64,000 nt of DNA, from assembly GCA_020849625.1 (NCBI GenBank), contig JADLFV010000129.1, positions 16,658 to 80,657 on the forward strand, in the 5' to 3' direction. Position 1 is the first letter of the stretch. Each line of letters starts with the position of its first letter. Positions 28,523-37,442 of this stretch are shown here, piece after piece. A model generated the notes under the pieces. It was not told the origin of the DNA. It did not search any database and saw only the letters and a program-made list of their open reading frames with translations. The position numbers and the translations under genes are program-made. The stretch is from Phycisphaeraceae bacterium (GTDB lineage: Bacteria; Planctomycetota; Phycisphaerae; Phycisphaerales; Phycisphaeraceae).

Positions 28523-30397
28523 ATGCCCACCACGCAGGATCTGCTCCAGAACGCCGGCCACAGTTCCCAGGAATCCGAGTTCTTCAATCCCATGCCCCCC
28601 GGCTACGTGCCCGGACGACATAAGTACGTCGTCGTCGTCGGCACCGTCATGAGCGGACTGGGCAAGGGCATCTTCTCCAGCTCCCTGGCCAAGCTGCTCA
28701 AGGACAAAGGTCTGCGCATCGCGCCGATCAAAATGGAGGGCTACCTCAACATCGACTCCGGCACGCTCAACCCCTATCGCCACGGCGAAGTGTTCGTCCT
28801 CGACGACGGACTCGAAACCGACATGGACCTGGGCACCTACGAGCGCATGCTCGATCAGAACCTGACCAAAGACAACTACACCACCTCCGGCCAGGTCTAT
28901 CGCACGGTGCTGGATAAAGAGCGCGGCGGCGGTTACCTCGGACGTGACGTGCAGATGATCCCCCATGTCACCGGCGAAGTGAAATACCTGCTTCGTCAAC
29001 TGGCGGTGCGGCAGAAGGCGGACGTGGTCTTCGTCGAGGTCGGCGGCACCGTGGGCGATCACGAAAACGCCTTCTACATCGAAGCGTTACGCCAGCTTGC
29101 TTTCGAGGAAGGCGAAGGCGCGGTCTGTTTCGTGGCGCTGACCTACGTCATTGAGCCGCCGGCCCTGGGCGAGCAGAAGTCCAAAGCGGCGCAGCTCGGT
29201 TTGAAGAAGCTGATGGAAGCGGGCGTGCAGCCGCACATGATCGCGGTGCGGGCCCAGAACGCGGTGCAGGACGCGGCGCGGCAGAAGATCGCCATGTTCT
29301 CCAACGTGCCGGTCGATCGCGTCTTTTCCATGCACGATCGGGCTTCGATCTACACCATTCCCGACGCCATGCGCCATGCGGGCCTCGACCGCGAGGTGCT
29401 GACCATGCTGCGTCTGCACGGGCGGGTCAACCAGGCGATGGAAGATGAAGCTCGCGAGCAGTGGGCCGGCTTCGTGCGCAAGCTCATCAGCCCCCGCAAG
29501 TTCAAGACAAAGATCGGCATCACGGGCAAGTACGCTTCATTGCGCGACGCTTATGCTTCGATCGACAAGGCGCTCGAGCATTGCGGGGCACATCTTTCCA
29601 GCGAGATCGACGTGGCCTGGATCGACACCACCAAGTTTCCCCCGGCCCCGGAAGTGGTCGCCGAGCAGTTGCGGGGATTCAACGCGGTGATCGTGCCGGG
29701 CGGTTTCGGCGTGCGCGGCACGGAGAGCAAGATCGCCTGCGTGCAGCATTGCCGGGAGAATCGCATTCCCTACCTGGGCATCTGCCTCGGTTTCCAGATG
29801 GCGGTGATCGAGTTCGCCCGACACGTCTGCAATCTGGAAGGGGCCGGCTCGACGGAGTTTGATCGCGAAACGAAACACCCGGTGATCGACATTCTGCCGG
29901 AGCAGAAGAAGATCGAGGGCCTGGGCGGCAACATGCGACTGGGGGCCCAGGACGTGGCGATCAAGGCGGACACGCTGGCGGCGTTTCTGTTTGCAGAAAG
30001 GCACCAAGGCACCGAGGCACCAAGGAACCAAGGGCCAATACCCTCGATGCCTCGGTCCCTTGATGCCTCGGTGCCTATTCTGATCCACGAGCGGTTCCGC
30101 CATCGCTACGAGGTGGATCCGAAATACATCGAGCAGTTGGAGGCGGCGGGATTGATCTTCTCCGGGCGGCATCCACAGCAGCCGATCATGCAGGTGCTGG
30201 AGTTGCCGCGCCCGGTGCATCCGTATTTCGTGGCGGCCCAGTTCCATCCCGAGTTGACCAGCCGTCCTCTGCGCCCGCAGCCGATGTTCATGGGACTGGT
30301 GGCGGCGGCCATTGCTCATGCACACCCTGACGTGCCCGCGGCACAGATCAGTGAGCGCTGGCTCCCTTTCGTCCAACCTGAGCCAGCCGCGGTGTGA
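28523..30397 (+). CDS. pyrG: CTP synthase (divergent, with internal insertion)
   Basis: GTVMSGLGKGIFSSSLAKLLKDKG...HGEVFVLDDGLETDMDLGTYERML...GGTVGDHE...YLGICLGFQMA...FVAAQFHPELTSRP. Confidence 0.9.
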   Translation: MPTTQDLLQNAGHSSQESEFFNPMPPGYVPGRHKYVVVVGTVMSGLGKGIFSSSLAKLLKDKGLRIAPIKMEGYLNIDSGTLNPYRHGEVFVLDDGLETDMDLGTYERMLDQNLTKDNYTTSGQVYRTVLDKERGGGYLGRDVQMIPHVTGEVKYLLRQLAVRQKADVVFVEVGGTVGDHENAFYIEALRQLAFEEGEGAVCFVALTYVIEPPALGEQKSKAAQLGLKKLMEAGVQPHMIAVRAQNAVQDAARQKIAMFSNVPVDRVFSMHDRASIYTIPDAMRHAGLDREVLTMLRLHGRVNQAMEDEAREQWAGFVRKLISPRKFKTKIGITGKYASLRDAYASIDKALEHCGAHLSSEIDVAWIDTTKFPPAPEVVAEQLRGFNAVIVPGGFGVRGTESKIACVQHCRENRIPYLGICLGFQMAVIEFARHVCNLEGAGSTEFDRETKHPVIDILPEQKKIEGLGGNMRLGAQDVAIKADTLAAFLFAERHQGTEAPRNQGPIPSMPRSLDASVPILIHERFRHRYEVDPKYIEQLEAAGLIFSGRHPQQPIMQVLELPRPVHPYFVAAQFHPELTSRPLRPQPMFMGLVAAAIAHAHPDVPAAQISERWLPFVQPEPAAV

Positions 30398-30421
30398 TTC
30401 CCTTAACCATTTTTACGGATC

Positions 30422-31360
30422 ATGCTCATGCGTCCATGGATGACGATGGTGTGTGCCGCGGTGACTGCCGTGGCGGTTTGTGCTCAAACATTCTCTGAGG
30501 TGATCGAACTTTCCAACGGCGACAAGATCAACGTCGAAGTCATCGAGCGAACCGACGATCACCTGCTGGTCGAGCACCCAGTGCTGGGCCGGTTGACGAT
30601 ACCCGTTGCCGCGGCCAAAACGGTGGAAGTCGCCGCGGAACCCGAACCGGAGCCCGAGCCGGAAAAGCTTGCCGATCCGCGGCTGATGGGCGTGGCGTTT
30701 CTGCCCGGGTGGACGCGGCACATCGAACTGGGGCTCGACGGCACGTCGGGCAACAGCGACAGCTTCAACCTCCGGGCCGGCTTTGCCGCCAGACGCGAAG
30801 ATGAAACCGATCGCTGGCAGATCAATTCCGCCTTCACCCGCAGCACCAGCGAAGGCACGACCACCCGCAACGATTTCTACAGCGAACTGATCAAGGACTG
30901 GCTGCTGCCGGGCCAGAAGCATTTCTACTTTGCCCAGGGCCGCTATGACTACGACGACTTCCAGAGCTGGCGTCACCGGGCGGCGGCGGCCGGCGGCGTG
31001 GGCTACCAGTTCTACGACACGCCGAAGTTCAACCTGCTGGGTCGCGTCGGTGGCGGCGTCAACGAAAGCTGGGGCGGTGATGCTGACGACATGCTCACCC
31101 CTGAAGCCCTGTTCGGCCTCGAGGGCTGGTGGCAGTGGTGCGACACCCAGCGCCTCGAGTTCAAGAGCACTTTCTATCCCGCCCTCGATGACCTGGGCGA
31201 GTTCCGCAACCTCAGCAGCCTGGCCTACGTGCTCAAACTGGACAACGCCCACAACCTGAGTCTGAAGCTCGGCCTGGAAAACGAGTACGAATCGCAGGTC
31301 GAAGATGGTATCAAGCACAACGACTTCAAATACTTCGCGGCGCTGGTGTTTGATTTTTAA
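30422..31360 (+). CDS. DUF481 family outer-membrane-like protein
   Basis: LSNGDKINVEVIERTDDHLLVEHPVLGRLTIP; WTRHIELGLDGTSGNSDSFNLRAGF; C-terminal FAALVFDF. Confidence 0.8.
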   Translation: MLMRPWMTMVCAAVTAVAVCAQTFSEVIELSNGDKINVEVIERTDDHLLVEHPVLGRLTIPVAAAKTVEVAAEPEPEPEPEKLADPRLMGVAFLPGWTRHIELGLDGTSGNSDSFNLRAGFAARREDETDRWQINSAFTRSTSEGTTTRNDFYSELIKDWLLPGQKHFYFAQGRYDYDDFQSWRHRAAAAGGVGYQFYDTPKFNLLGRVGGGVNESWGGDADDMLTPEALFGLEGWWQWCDTQRLEFKSTFYPALDDLGEFRNLSSLAYVLKLDNAHNLSLKLGLENEYESQVEDGIKHNDFKYFAALVFDF

Positions 31361-31370
31361 GAAGCGCAAC

Positions 31371-31431
31371 AGAGCCGGACTCTGTGAGTCCGGGGAAGTC
31401 CGCGGACACCGGGGTCACAGACCCCGGCTCT
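31371..31431. repeat. Multi-stem palindrome
   Basis: AGAGCCGG...CCGGCTCT outer arms with inner GGACTCTGTGAGTCC and GGGGTCACAGACCCC. Confidence 0.7.
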
Positions 31432-31435
31432 GGGG

Positions 31436-32440
31436 CTACGGCAACTGCTGGCGCCAGGTGTCTGGGCTGAGCGTTAGGGCGCGGGGGCTGGTGGAGCTGA
31501 TGGCCAGGTAGGCGTCGTCGATGTAGTAGGAGCCGGTGCCGTTGTTGGTGACGATCTGCCAGCGGGCCTCGAGCAGTTGGCCCTGCCAGCGCGGGGTGAT
31601 GCTGCCGCTGATCAGCCGCCAGTTGGTGTCGATGGTCGAGCCGGAGGATGAGTGGGAAAAAGTCTGCGTGCCGCTGTCAGTGCTGCGGACGTAGAGTTGG
31701 ATTTTGGCGCTGTCGGTCAGCAGGCTGGAGCGGATCCAGACGCTGGTGTCGCAGGTCAGGCCGTTGACCAATTTGCTGGTCAGGTCCTGCTGCGGGCCGT
31801 CGGTGACCGAGCTGCGCCCGGAGACGGAAAGCGAATAGGGACCACTGCGGGCGTTGCTGCCGTCAACGGCCAGGTTGAGCGTCCAGGTGGGAAACTGCCA
31901 GTTGTCCGCGTTGGTGCTGAAGCTGGGATTGGTCAGCAGATTGGTGGCGGCGCTGAGTCCGCGCAGATCGACGGGATTGAGTGTGAGGCGTTCCAGGCGT
32001 TGCACGCCGCTGACCTCACCGAGGCCTACGACGTCCACGGACTGATCGATGGCAGCCGACAGCGACGAGCCGCTGGAGGCGACGAACTTGAAGCGGAAGT
32101 TGCCGCGGCCGAGAGATGCGGAGCTGGACCAGGTGTCGTGGGTGTAAGAGGTTCGCCAGTTGCTGTTGTTCTGGATGGCGCGCAGGGCGCAATCGACGGC
32201 GGAGCGGGCCAAGAACGAGGCCTGCACGGCATCCTGATCGAGTTGCTCCGCCTGGCGCTGGGCCTGCACGGCCAGCAGGGCGGAGACGCCCAGGATGGTC
32301 ACCAGCATGGCGGCGCCCAGCACCGCGATGTAAACCGTGCCGCGCCGGCACCTCCCATTAGCCCCGGGCTCTGCCCGGGGAACTCCCCCGGCAAAGCCGG
32401 GGGCTAACGGTTTGATCATCATCGCGCAACGTCCGGTCAT
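31436..32440 (-). CDS. PilX-like pseudopilin with C-terminal carbohydrate-binding-like domain
   Basis: RRGTVYIAVLGAAMLVTILGVSALLAVQAQRQ...ARSAVDCALRAI; NLLTNPSFSTNADNWQFPTWT...SGPYSLSVSG CBM-like. Confidence 0.65.
   Translation of the reverse strand: MTGRCAMMIKPLAPGFAGGVPRAEPGANGRCRRGTVYIAVLGAAMLVTILGVSALLAVQAQRQAEQLDQDAVQASFLARSAVDCALRAIQNNSNWRTSYTHDTWSSSASLGRGNFRFKFVASSGSSLSAAIDQSVDVVGLGEVSGVQRLERLTLNPVDLRGLSAATNLLTNPSFSTNADNWQFPTWTLNLAVDGSNARSGPYSLSVSGRSSVTDGPQQDLTSKLVNGLTCDTSVWIRSSLLTDSAKIQLYVRSTDSGTQTFSHSSSGSTIDTNWRLISGSITPRWQGQLLEARWQIVTNNGTGSYYIDDAYLAISSTSPRALTLSPDTWRQQLP
32359..32406. repeat. TAGCCCC-type double palindrome inside the PilX-like CDS
   Basis: TAGCCCCGGGCTCTGCCCGGGGAACTCCCCCGGCAAAGCCGGGGGCTA. 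Confidence 0.85.
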
Positions 32441-33096
32441 GGCAGCACCCCCTTGCGAATCAGGTCGCTGCAGGCCCAGGTGCGGATGGCTTTGAGTTGG
32501 GTGACCACGCGATCACCATGTTTGACGGTGACGGTGATGAGCTTGGCCCGTTGGGAGGCGTTGGCCGAAGCGCTGACGTTGTCGGGATTGACATGGGTGA
32601 TGACGACCTGGCGCGACCAGCCGTCGAACCCGGCGATGGCTGTGCCGTTGCGATCGGCGGGCGGCGATTCGCTCAAGCCGTTGTAGTCGTCGACATCGTT
32701 GAACAGCGAGCGGTTGCCGGCCGCCAGTTCGGTGGCGTTGGGGGTCAGGCCGTCACCATTGACCGGGTCGGCATAGTCCTGGTCGATGATTTCGCTGAGC
32801 AGGTCGCCGGCCAGTTGGCAACCGCGGGCCTGCTCAGCCATGACCACGCGCGTGCTGCGCGAGGCCGCCACCGCGCTGAGTGCGGCCGTGAACAGCAGGC
32901 TCACGATGAGCATGGAGACGACCACTTCGACCAGGCTGAAAGCGGCGTTCGGGTATCGGGTATCGGGTGTCGGGTATCGGGTCAAACGACTGGCATCCGG
33001 CGCAGGCGTGGAAGGCGCGTACCGACGGCCGCCTGGAATTGAAATTCCAAAACCCGATACCCGATACCCGATACCCGATACCCGATTTCGCATCAA
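32437..33096 (-). CDS. PilV-like pseudopilin
   Basis: AAFSLVEVVVSMLIVSLLFTAALSAVAASRSTR; 4-bp overlap with downstream gene. Confidence 0.75.
   Translation of the reverse strand: MMRNRVSGIGYRVSGFGISIPGGRRYAPSTPAPDASRLTRYPTPDTRYPNAAFSLVEVVVSMLIVSLLFTAALSAVAASRSTRVVMAEQARGCQLAGDLLSEIIDQDYADPVNGDGLTPNATELAAGNRSLFNDVDDYNGLSESPPADRNGTAIAGFDGWSRQVVITHVNPDNVSASANASQRAKLITVTVKHGDRVVTQLKAIRTWACSDLIRKGVLP
32947..33086. repeat. Inverted tandem-heptamer array (GGGTATC)
   Basis: GTTCGGGTATCGGGTATCGGGTGTCGGGTATCGGGT ... AACCCGATACCCGATACCCGATACCCGATACCCGAT. Confidence 0.9.
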
Positions 33097-34817
33097 TAGC
33101 TTCCCCCGCTGATGACGGTGATCTCGTCGAACAGAGCGCCGCTGCCGGCCGGGTAAAGCGCAACGCAGCGGGTGTCGTAGGCATCAGACTCAAACTGGTA
33201 GTTGAACGTGCCGCGGTGGACGCCGTTGACGAACAGGGCCACCTCGTTGTTGCCGGGATCGAGCATCAGGCGCAGGTCGATCATGCCGGCCGGCAGGCCG
33301 GTGACGGAGGTCAGCAGGTCGTCGCCGGGTCGCTCGGTGTAGAGCTTGATCGTCTGCGTGCCGTTGGATTCGAGCCGGGCGACGGCATAGACGCCGCTGT
33401 TGGTGCTGCCGGACCAGTCGAGGTTGATCCAGACAGCCGGGCCGTCGCTGCCGCTGACGGTGGCCTGTATGCGGAGGTCGATGGTGGTGGGGTTGGGAAA
33501 GTCGGATTGAGGCCGCGAGTCGAGGTAGGTAACGCCGGCCCATTTGCCGTTGTTGAGCGTGCTGCGGTTGAAGGATCCGCCGCTGCGCACGATCCAGTCG
33601 GCCGTGCCGTCGGCGTTACTGTCGGTGTCGGTGGGATCGGCCTCATCGAAGGTCAGATGCCAGTAGTCCACGTTGTGCCAGGGTCGGTTGACCAGTGGGC
33701 AGGCCGACTGAGCGCGGCTGGCGGCAACGGTGGTGGGCTGAACGGTGACGGTCAGGCGGGTCAGGCGGGTGCGGGTGAGCGTGCGCGTGGGGCCGGGCGT
33801 CCAGTAGTAGCCGACCACGAAGTTCATCAGCGTGCGGCTGTTGTTGTAGCTCCAACTGCCGCCGGAGTTGGACGTGACGTGATAGCCGATGCCACCCGGG
33901 CCCAGGTTGGAGTGCAGGGTTTGGCCCGCCGTGCCGGTTCCGCCGGACTGATCGAGCACGAAGGCCAGCTTCTGGCCGCGCTGCATGATGGGGGCATTGT
34001 TGAAGACGAACTCATGCCAATAGAAATTCGTGGTGCTCATGTCAAGCTCTTTGAGCGTGACCGAGTCGAGCATGGTAGAAGTCGGCTCACTGCTGCCGGT
34101 GACCGACCGTATGGAAGCCCGCGCGGTGCCGAACTGCAAGCCTTCCGCCATGAGGGCGAAATAAGCCCGCGAGACCTGCCAGCGTGTGGCGTCGGCGGCC
34201 AGGTTGGGGCGGATGACCTGGGCGATCCACTTGTCGCTCTCGATGGTTCGGCTGCCGGAGTTGGTGGTGCTGGTGTTGCCGGCAAAGGCAACTTCACTGC
34301 TCTTGACATCCGGGCCGGGATAGCTGCTGGTGACTGTTTCGCTGCTGGTGGTGAAGCTGAGGCTTTGCACCGCGTCCAGCAGGATGACGTTGGCGCCGCC
34401 GTTGTAGCTGCGGTAGAGCGGAGCCCCGGCCGTGCCGGACCAGTGATAGCGGATGCGCTCGGGATCGCCGTCGTCATCGCGGTCGGGCACGGCGAAGGTG
34501 ATGGCGGTGGCGGTCAACTCGCTGAAATGCAGGGCGAAACGGGCATCATCGGTGATGCGGGCCAGAGCGGCGGCGGCATCGAGGCTCTGCTGGATGGAGG
34601 CGTCGGTCTTGTCATCGGGTACCGCCCGCGCCGCCAGCACGATGGCCGAGGAAATCCCCAGCAGCACAATGGCCGACAGCGCCAGGCCCAGGATCAGTTC
34701 GATGAGAGTGAAGGCCCGGGAATGGCGGATGGCGGATGGCGGATGGCGGATGGGATCGCGCGGTGGTCGCCCGCCTGCCCATCCATCCGCGATCCGCCAT
34801 CTGCCATCTGCCATCAT
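33093..34817 (-). CDS. PilW-like pseudopilin with large C-terminal extension
   Basis: RAFTLIELILGLALSAIVLLGISSAIVLAARAVPDDKTDASIQQSLDAAAALARITDDARFA. Confidence 0.75.
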   Translation of the reverse strand: MMADGRWRIADGWAGGRPPRDPIRHPPSAIRHSRAFTLIELILGLALSAIVLLGISSAIVLAARAVPDDKTDASIQQSLDAAAALARITDDARFALHFSELTATAITFAVPDRDDDGDPERIRYHWSGTAGAPLYRSYNGGANVILLDAVQSLSFTTSSETVTSSYPGPDVKSSEVAFAGNTSTTNSGSRTIESDKWIAQVIRPNLAADATRWQVSRAYFALMAEGLQFGTARASIRSVTGSSEPTSTMLDSVTLKELDMSTTNFYWHEFVFNNAPIMQRGQKLAFVLDQSGGTGTAGQTLHSNLGPGGIGYHVTSNSGGSWSYNNSRTLMNFVVGYYWTPGPTRTLTRTRLTRLTVTVQPTTVAASRAQSACPLVNRPWHNVDYWHLTFDEADPTDTDSNADGTADWIVRSGGSFNRSTLNNGKWAGVTYLDSRPQSDFPNPTTIDLRIQATVSGSDGPAVWINLDWSGSTNSGVYAVARLESNGTQTIKLYTERPGDDLLTSVTGLPAGMIDLRLMLDPGNNEVALFVNGVHRGTFNYQFESDAYDTRCVALYPAGSGALFDEITVISGGSY

Positions 34818-34818
34818 T
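34721..34818. repeat. Inverted tandem-heptamer array (GGCGGAT)
   Basis: AATGGCGGATGGCGGATGGCGGATGGCGGATGGGA ... TCCATCCGCGATCCGCCATCTGCCATCTGCCATCATT. Confidence 0.9.
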
Positions 34819-35371
34819 CCACGCTCATCTGTTCGGTTGTGCTGTCGTAAGTCACCGCCCGCTGTTTGTCGCCGACGGCGATGACCAGCTTGGCGGTGGT
34901 ATTGGGCTTGCCGTAGCCGTCGAACTGCAACGTGGTGCCGTTGGCGATCTTGACCGAGGTTAACACAGCGATGAAGGGCGATTCGTCGAGCTGGGTGTCG
35001 CTGACGATGTTGCCATCGGCGTCGCTGAAGCGGACGAGGTTGTCGGTGGTATCGGTGGCGAGGGTGACGGTTTTGCCGTGAGCCCGGGCGTAGCGCTGGG
35101 CCAGATCGAACTGGGCAGCCAGATGCCGGCTGGCGGCATCCAGGCGGTAGCGCTGCACGGAGCCGGCGTAACGCGGCACGGCCACGGCAGCGGCCACAGA
35201 CATCACGGCCAGGACGAGGAGCAGTTCGATCAGGGTAAAGGCGATTGTTGATTTTTGATTTTCGATTTTCGATTTTCGATTGCGGCGCGCGCTCGCACCC
35301 GGGCGTCTTTCAGATCGCCATTCGCAAATCGAAAATCGAAAATCGAAAATCACCCGTCTTCTCCTAAACAA
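34814..35371 (-). CDS. GspH/FimT-like pseudopilin
   Basis: IAFTLIELLLVLAVMSVAAAVAVPRYAGSVQRYRLDAASRHLAAQFDLAQRYARAHGKTVTL. Confidence 0.82.
   Translation of the reverse strand: MFRRRRVIFDFRFSICEWRSERRPGASARRNRKSKIENQKSTIAFTLIELLLVLAVMSVAAAVAVPRYAGSVQRYRLDAASRHLAAQFDLAQRYARAHGKTVTLATDTTDNLVRFSDADGNIVSDTQLDESPFIAVLTSVKIANGTTLQFDGYGKPNTTAKLVIAVGDKQRAVTYDSTTEQMSVE
35242..35351. repeat. Inverted tandem-heptamer array (TTTTCGA)
   Basis: GATTGTTGATTTTTGATTTTCGATTTTCGATTTTCGATTGCG ... CGCAAATCGAAAATCGAAAATCGAAAATC. Confidence 0.9.
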
Positions 35372-35447
35372 CCACCGGCGGCCAAAGACCGCCGGCGGTT
35401 CAAGTTCAGGTCATATGGTCACGGGTCTTGGCCGCGAGAGTGTCAGA

Positions 35448-35957
35448 TCAATAATCGCTGTAAAGTTTCCCGGCCGCATCCTTCTCGGCGATGGCCGTGT
35501 TGGCTTTGACCGTGCCTTCGGTGGCGTTGTAAACCCAGGCGCAGTCTTCCGTGCCCAGGGTGTCGGTGAAGGCGGTCGATCCCTTCTCAGCGCCCACCGG
35601 CAGTGCGGGAATGCTGCGCAGGTACGGCCCGTAGATGTGGGTCGTGTCCTTGCTGGCGGCCGTGCCGCCGCTGGCGTCGGTGTACTGGGTCAACTGAGTG
35701 CTGATGTTGAGCAGCGTGGGGAACGTGCCGCTGTGCTCGGTGGCGTAGAGGTCGATGGCGTTGCGCAGCACAGCCAGGTTGGCGGTCAGGGCTGAGTCGG
35801 CCGCACCGGAGGCGCCGCGACTGATGCGGGGGATGGCGATCGCCCCGATGATGCCGATGATCACGACCACGATCACCAGCTCGATCAGGCTGAACCCCCG
35901 AAATCCTTTACCCCGGCGAGTGCGACGAGCGGCTGCAATGACCTGACTGTTCAACAT
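35448..35957 (-). CDS. GspG/PilA-like major pseudopilin
   Basis: GFRGFSLIELVIVVVIIGIIGAIAIPRISRGASGAADSALTANLAVLRNAIDLYATEHSGTFPTL; start set at 35957. Confidence 0.85.
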   Translation of the reverse strand: MLNSQVIAAARRTRRGKGFRGFSLIELVIVVVIIGIIGAIAIPRISRGASGAADSALTANLAVLRNAIDLYATEHSGTFPTLLNISTQLTQYTDASGGTAASKDTTHIYGPYLRSIPALPVGAEKGSTAFTDTLGTEDCAWVYNATEGTVKANTAIAEKDAAGKLYSDY

Positions 35958-36145
35958 GATTCTGTCTCCCTGGGTACGACCTTTTACAGGTTGGGTCTTC
36001 GATTGTCCTGCATGCTGAATCGACCTGACGTGGTGACGACTTAAGGCGGCCGCCTCAAAAATGCGGGCACACGTGGATAATCCAGCGACCCATTCGACAG
36101 AACGGCGCGGCAGAGTCCGGATAAACAAGCGGGGGATGGCGCCGA

Positions 36146-36718
36146 TCAGCGCCGGGCGGGCGCGGTCTGCTCCAGCGTCAGATCGACCATCTGATCGCCG
36201 AACTGAAAGGTGGCCCCCGAGTTGCCCACCGCCACCAGGCGGAAGTCCACCAGGCTGTCGCCGACGCGATAAGGCTGGCCGTTGACGATGGCGATGCGGT
36301 TGTTCATCACGGCACTGAGCGTGTGCGTGCGCAGGAACTGTTCGATGGGATCAACCTGCGTGGGGTTCTGGGCGGCTGAGGTGGCGGGTTGATCGCCGTA
36401 CCAGGACGCTTCGGGTGTCAGGACGTTGCGGGTGGCGTCAAGCTTGCTCGCCTGTTGCTGGCCGGTGTCGCGCAGGCGCTGGGCGATGGAAGGTCCGGCG
36501 GGGGTTACCGGCTGTTTGATCGCCGCGGCTTCCGCGGTTGCGGCCGGGGCTTCGACGGCGGTGCTTTCCGCAGACTGCGGCGACACCATGTATTGCTGGG
36601 CTTCGGCGGCGGCGGGATCGGTTTCGCCACTGGCCAGCACGAAGCGATCGACGCCCACGGCCGACAGGCCCAGCGCCAGAAGTCCGAGAAGTATTTTGCG
36701 TTCCCTGGACATTTGCAT
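36146..36718 (-). CDS. Hypothetical pilus/secretion assembly protein (GspB/GspC/PilP-like position)
   Basis: N-terminal TM; C-terminal LSAVMNNRIAIVNGQPYRVGDSLVDFRLVAVGNSGATFQFGDQMVDLTL. Confidence 0.55.
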   Translation of the reverse strand: MQMSRERKILLGLLALGLSAVGVDRFVLASGETDPAAAEAQQYMVSPQSAESTAVEAPAATAEAAAIKQPVTPAGPSIAQRLRDTGQQQASKLDATRNVLTPEASWYGDQPATSAAQNPTQVDPIEQFLRTHTLSAVMNNRIAIVNGQPYRVGDSLVDFRLVAVGNSGATFQFGDQMVDLTLEQTAPARR

Positions 36719-36827
36719 GACTCAACCGAACGATTCAAAGCCCGGTCGAGCAAGTCGAAATGAAAGAAAAGATGCATGGCGCGGGGCCGATAAGGACCGG
36801 CTGCTGGTAGAAAACGACCGCCGCGTG

Positions 36828-36871
36828 GGCGCGGCGGCTAAACGGTTGAGGGCGAGCCCGCTTCAACGGGC
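36828..36871. repeat. Two adjacent hairpins
   Basis: CCGCCGCG-TGGG-CGCGGCGG and GCCCG-CTTCAA-CGGGC. Confidence 0.65.
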
Positions 36872-36881
36872 GGGGGTGGGG

Positions 36882-37442
36882 TTAACCGCCGGTGGCCGGC
36901 GAAGCGAACCAGATCAACTCGAAGGTGAAGCGCGGCTGATCGCCGCGATTGCGCGGATTGCCCGTCAGGTCCAGGCTGGCCACGGCCAGGTCCGGCCACT
37001 GCTGGCGCAGACGTTTGAGAAAGTTGGTGGCATCGACGTATCCGCCGCGACCGGTCATGTGAATGGGCACCGTCATGTAATGCGTGCCCGCCATGGCGGC
37101 GCTGGGCTCGATCTGGTCCAGCTGGAGATTGCAGGCGTCCGCCAGCGCGGTGAACTGGGCCACCCGGCGATTCAGTTGACTCAACGGCTCCAGCTTCAGC
37201 GCCTGGCTGTCCAGGGTACATTCGGTCTGCAGCAGTGTGTCGCGCATCTTGGCAAGCGTCGTGCTCATCTCGTCGGCCTTCTGCTCGCGCTCGGTCAACT
37301 CACGCTGCTGCTGCTTGCCGGCTGACATCTCATCGAGCATGGGCTTGACCGCCACGGCATAAACTCCGCCGGTCAGCAGCAGGCACACCGCCGCGGCCGT
37401 CAGGTCGATCATGCGCAGTTGCTTGTCGTGCGGTTCACTCAT
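36882..37442 (-). CDS. PilO-like assembly protein
   Basis: Single TM, coiled coil, then HYMTVPIHMTGRGGYVDATNFLKRLRQQWPDLAVASLDL; downstream of PilM/PilN. Confidence 0.7.
   Translation of the reverse strand: MSEPHDKQLRMIDLTAAAVCLLLTGGVYAVAVKPMLDEMSAGKQQQRELTEREQKADEMSTTLAKMRDTLLQTECTLDSQALKLEPLSQLNRRVAQFTALADACNLQLDQIEPSAAMAGTHYMTVPIHMTGRGGYVDATNFLKRLRQQWPDLAVASLDLTGNPRNRGDQPRFTFELIWFASPATGG

Noticed and set aside
32947-33086. GGGTATC arrays as CRISPR or telomere-like sequence
   Set aside because: Unit is 7 bp with no spacers, no cas genes, and arms are inverted around a unique centre inside a coding region.
32967-34850. Long plus-strand ORF (627 aa) opposite the PilW-like gene
   Set aside because: Antisense shadow ORF in GC-rich sequence; low-complexity G/A/V-rich translation, no motifs, while the minus strand encodes clear pseudopilins.
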